The notes beneath the pieces were generated by a model, which was not told where the DNA came from, made no database searches, and was given only the letters and a program-made list of their open reading frames with translations. Source: Anoplopoma fimbria (taxonomy: Eukaryota; Chordata; Actinopteri; Perciformes; Anoplopomatidae). Taken from it: a stretch of 64,000 nt of DNA. The DNA lies in contig NC_072466.1 of NCBI RefSeq assembly GCF_027596085.1, positions 22,757,613 through 22,821,612 on the forward strand, written 5' to 3'. Positions 60,397 to 64,000 of this stretch are shown here, in pieces (the stretch's first letter is position 1; every line of letters starts with the position of its first letter). A program made the translations under genes and the position numbers.

Positions 60397-63300
60397 TTAG
60401 GCGACGCGTACAGGAATCTCGTCCCCCGCCTCGGGACCCAGGCTGGTGTAGGTGACGGAGGGCTCAAGGACTCCAGCACTTTGCGGAGGCCGATCAATGG
60501 CGTGCTGGCCGCCCGTGTTCCTGAACTGCTTGTAGACTCGCGGGTCCTGAGCAACGTAGGTGGACGAGGTGGCGTAAATGACCAGGCCCAAGATAATGAT
60601 GAAGAACGACAACAAATAGAGTCCCGAGAACTGCAACACAGAGAGAGACTTAAAAGTAGGAGCTGTATATCTACACTTCTGCTTTATGTTGGTTTAAATT
60701 CCATCTTCTTTCTATAAACCAGTGTGTAAGGATCAGTGACATGGATATGTGATGTCGATCTATGTTTGGTCCCCTCCTCTTTAGTTCTTTTTCTGCATTT
60801 ATTATCTCCCTTTAGCATGTATTGTGGATGATGTTCAATAACATTACATTGTTTATGTATCAGCAGACAGTGCCATCTTCGCCCTGTCACTCTGCTTTCA
60901 AAAAACAAGGAATGCAAGTTTTGGAAAAACCAACTTAAGAAATCCTAACTCGTACTGTATTTGATTTTTCAATCAGCCTTGATCTTGCAATACTTGTATC
61001 TTTTATTTGAATGTTCTGGTAGGCTGCTCAAGATGGTCTAGCCATAATATCAATGACACTCACTTGTCACTGGCTAGCTAGCCATCTAGAGCACGGGCCT
61101 CCATGCAGGCCTCTCCAGAGCCAGACGTCATCAAAATCAGATTTAATTGTCTTGGCAGTCGATATATACTCATTAATACATGGTTCAGGAAATTTAAAGC
61201 CTCATCATATGGTTTGAGTAGCCTTTTTAATCAATATATTTCAGTGTTTGTGTTGTTCTCCATCTTCATGGTCATTGCCGTAAAGTTACAGACCTACCAA
61301 CAGTGCTGCTGCCATTTCTGGCAGGTATTTGGGTTTTTGGACAGCGTCCATTTATGCCATCCTAATTTAGGATATCTATCTTGGGACATCCCAAAATTAG
61401 GAAGCCTCTATAAAAACTAAATTCCTATCCAAAGATATGATAGACATTTTACTTAATGCAGTAAGAAAACATGTTTATGTTATACCAAAAATATTAAATG
61501 TCATCCCACACTGAGATGACAAGATTCCAGACTTAGGAATGTCTGTAATGAGGCCCCAGTTCTCTAATTCTCTTCCGTAAATGAGTGGGCGGTAAGGGCA
61601 GTAAGACAGACATGGTGCCATTTTGGAATTTGAAATTCAAGCATTGATCACACATTTATCGACTCTAGGCTTAGCCATCAACTTGTTTGTGGCACACCAG
61701 GTAGAGCGCTCGTCCTGTAACCACAAGGTTGGTGGTTTGAACCCCTCTACAGTCAACATGCCAAGGTGTCCTTGGGCAAGACTTGCTCCCCGGGCGCTTC
61801 TTAGCAGCCCACTGCTCCTCCGGGATGGTTAAATGCAGAGAATTGTAATTTCCCCATTGTGGGACTAATAAAGGCTTAATTATTATTATTATTAAGACTT
61901 GACACAGACCCATTGATAGACCTTTCATGACTTTTTGTGAAAGTTCCAAACAATTATTTCATGATATTCTTCAGTATATTATGGGTCTTTGTGTCCTGTC
62001 CAGAGACTCTCTAGATAACATGGAACAAGTGTTACTGTTTGAACACTGATTGAACTCCTGTAACATAGTTGGAGTTATGATTTTGAAAAAGTTACAGGTA
62101 TTGTCTTCTTTGTTCCACACATAGTTCTTCCGAGTCAAAACCCGGCGCCCGCATTACCCACCATGCAAACTGAGCACCGACACTTCGGTCGGATATTCGC
62201 ATGTGTTATGCTAGCTGCCTGGACATCCCCAAATGAAAGCGCCCTAGCAGTTTGCTCTTACCTTGTAGTGAAAGAGTAAGAGGCCACAGAAGAAGCTGTA
62301 CAGGTCGGCTGTAAGCAGAGAGAGATTGACTGAGGTGGCGCTTGTTCTCTTCAACACCACCGGCATGAAGCTGTACAGGCCGAACATGAAGGCACTGAAA
62401 CCAATGTACAGAAGACCTGCAGACACAGAGGGAGTAAATGATTTAACCAGTTACTGTCATTGCATTTTACTATCTTACTAAGTTGTGTGTATGAATCCAA
62501 GTTGTATGTGTATGTCTGTGTTTCTGGCTGCATGTGCATTCTCACCTATCTGCCAGTCCCAGGGTACCCTCAGCAGTTCCTTATGTTCCATGATGGCCCT
62601 GCAACAGAGCACAAACACAAAGATTAACCATTGATGACCATTCCCATGCTCTATTTTTGTCTCATAAGTTGTTTCTGAACGAGCAAAAGGGCAGTTGGAT
62701 GGCAAGAACTTCTGTTCTGGAAACTGATCAGGAACTGCCTTAGTGTCAAAATTCCTAGGCAAACCACACATCCTCTGAAAAGCCTAGAGGTCACAACAGG
62801 TAATTTACATAGTGAAGTCAAGTTTCAATCAATGGTCTTGCCCTTATAAAATGGCTACTATGGGGACTAATATCAACACACATGTATACAATTGGGCTCA
62901 TTGGATCAACAAGAGTCTCAGCTCTACAGTCATAGCCAATTTGCAATTTTAAGACTGTTTAAGGACTCCAGTATGCAGAAATATTCAAATACACCTCTTT
63001 TAGAAAAGGCGAAAAACAACGCATTTATACTGCATGTAAACAGCCGCATGGGATTAGCATAAAGTGGGCATATCTGTAAAGGGGAGACTTGGGGATACCC
63101 ATGGAACCCATTGTCATTCACATATATTGAGGTGAGAGGTATATATGGCCATGCTAGTTTTTCCCTTACCAACATTTAGCCTATAACAAGTTAACATGAC
63201 ATGTAGCTTTAAAACTGATCGTGCTACAGCCTCCAAAAGGCAGTAATGTTGGCTGAGGACACCAGCCACCTGGGGGAGTTAAGGGCCTCAAAGAGTCTCG

Positions 63301-64000
63301 TTCCACATTCCCTGCACACATACAGGAGGAATTGCATGGTATCTACTAAGAAGGTTGTCCCACTGAGCTCTAAAAATGCACATTCAGAAAGTGAGGGTTC
63401 TCCCAAAATATATAAGTAAAGTAATGTACAAGTACCTCAACATTGTACTTCTGTACAGTACTAGAGTACTGTTAGTTAGTTACTTTTCACCACTGCCAAG
63501 CTGTCATGAGGTGTATCTGTCCCCACAACACACACAAACTCACAGTTGGATGCCGCTGAAGAAGGATCCGAATAGTCCCATCATGCCGAGGAACTCCACA
63601 CGGCTCAGGTTCTTCACAATGAACTCCTCACAGACGTTGGAGATCCCGTACAGCGTCGCTCCACCCAGGACCAAGAGGTCTCCAAACAGCTTCTGCTCTC
63701 CTGGTAAATGAGGGAGAACAAAGGTGGTGAAGAAGACAAACCTGAGCGAGGCTGCAAGTCCAACAAACCTGGCAACCTCCACATCTACCTGCATTCCTGG
63801 CGTGCCATGCATGGTCAAGAATGCTTTGGGGCACTCACCAAGGCCTTGCTGTCGACCAAGCAGGATGTCAGCTCCCACCATGCAGCCGACACCCAGCAGA
63901 CACAGTCCTGCCCCGACAAAGTGGACGGCCTTGTACCTCACCAAAAGAAAGAACCAGGACAGCAGCAGGACCACTGGGATGACAAAACAGTCCAACAGCT
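60397..64000 (-). CDS. slc35f1: Solute carrier family 35 member F1, 3' part (5 exons, cut by window edge)
   Basis: SLC35F1 is a multipass transporter-like protein of the drug/metabolite transporter superfamily; its substrate is not settled. Exons in coding order: 64000-63839 (continues beyond the window), 63700-63544, 62598-62546, 62416-62262, 60630-60397 (stop at 60397-60399). Phases agree across all four introns. The visible protein includes [108 protein letters not shown] and a cytoplasmic tail with [14 protein letters not shown] and a VRVA end. That tail separates F1 from F2. About seven hydrophobic segments are visible. The last intron (60631-62261) contains a SINE. The gene is transcribed in the same direction as serinc1, with about 3.2 kb between this stop codon and the serinc1 start codon. 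Confidence 0.93.
61685..61894 (+). mobile_element. tRNA-derived SINE, second type, (ATT)n tail, in last slc35f1 intron
   Basis: A box TGGCACACCAGG at 61690-61701 and B box GGTTTGAACCC at 61734-61744. The body has CCTTGGGCAAGACTTGCTCC and the tail GGGACTAATAAAGGCTTAAT followed by ATT repeats. The head and tail differ from the 55475 SINE, so this is another family. Confidence 0.8.

Overview
The window is vertebrate nuclear DNA, almost certainly from a ray-finned (teleost, probably percomorph) fish. It has split genes with GT-AG introns, long CA/TG microsatellites, a Tc1/mariner terminus, L2-type LINE reverse transcriptase fragments, tRNA-derived SINEs and several fish-type MITE-like elements. 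Three protein-coding genes are supported. All assignments are by eye from remembered protein families; no database search was possible.

Layout. (1) 1-31.4 kb is a gene-poor, repeat-rich stretch. It holds a Tc1 end (1-237), a decayed L2 LINE (1.6-2.6 kb, +), fish repeats associated with CA tracts, a second L2-like LINE on the minus strand at 17.5-18.4 kb that is split by a MITE, DNA-transposon remnants at 20.3-21.3 and 22.7-23.4 kb, and large dinucleotide arrays. I found no convincing gene there. (2) 31.4-42.3 kb is hsf2 (heat shock factor 2) on the plus strand. All 12 coding exons could be joined in frame to 525 residues. An E-box and an array of four TTACGTAA-type palindromes lie just upstream. 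(3) 42.3-49.4 kb is the convergent intergenic region between the 3' ends of hsf2 and serinc1. It contains a degenerate AT-rich minisatellite of about 2.9 kb between two same-orientation copies of another repeat. (4) 49.4-57.2 kb is serinc1 on the minus strand, 10 coding exons. Nine fit perfectly; exon 2 is one base short and breaks the frame. (5) 57.2-60.4 kb is repeats (a CTT tract, a three-copy family member, a SINE) plus probable 3' untranslated sequence. (6) 60.4-64.0 kb is the 3' part of slc35f1 on the minus strand: five exons, with the gene running off the right edge.

The genes do not form a functional unit. hsf2 encodes a stress and developmental transcription factor, serinc1 a multipass membrane protein of the serine-incorporator family, and slc35f1 a multipass SLC35-type transporter-like protein. 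The tail-to-tail hsf2/serinc1 pair matches, from memory, human 6q22.31. slc35f1 is a few megabases away on the same arm in human, so its adjacency here is a fish-side compaction or rearrangement. I did not find an undescribed biological system. The points most worth a second look are the serinc1 exon 2 frameshift, the hsf2 E-box/D-box-like array, the 2.9 kb minisatellite, and the set of repeats sharing one 3' tail.
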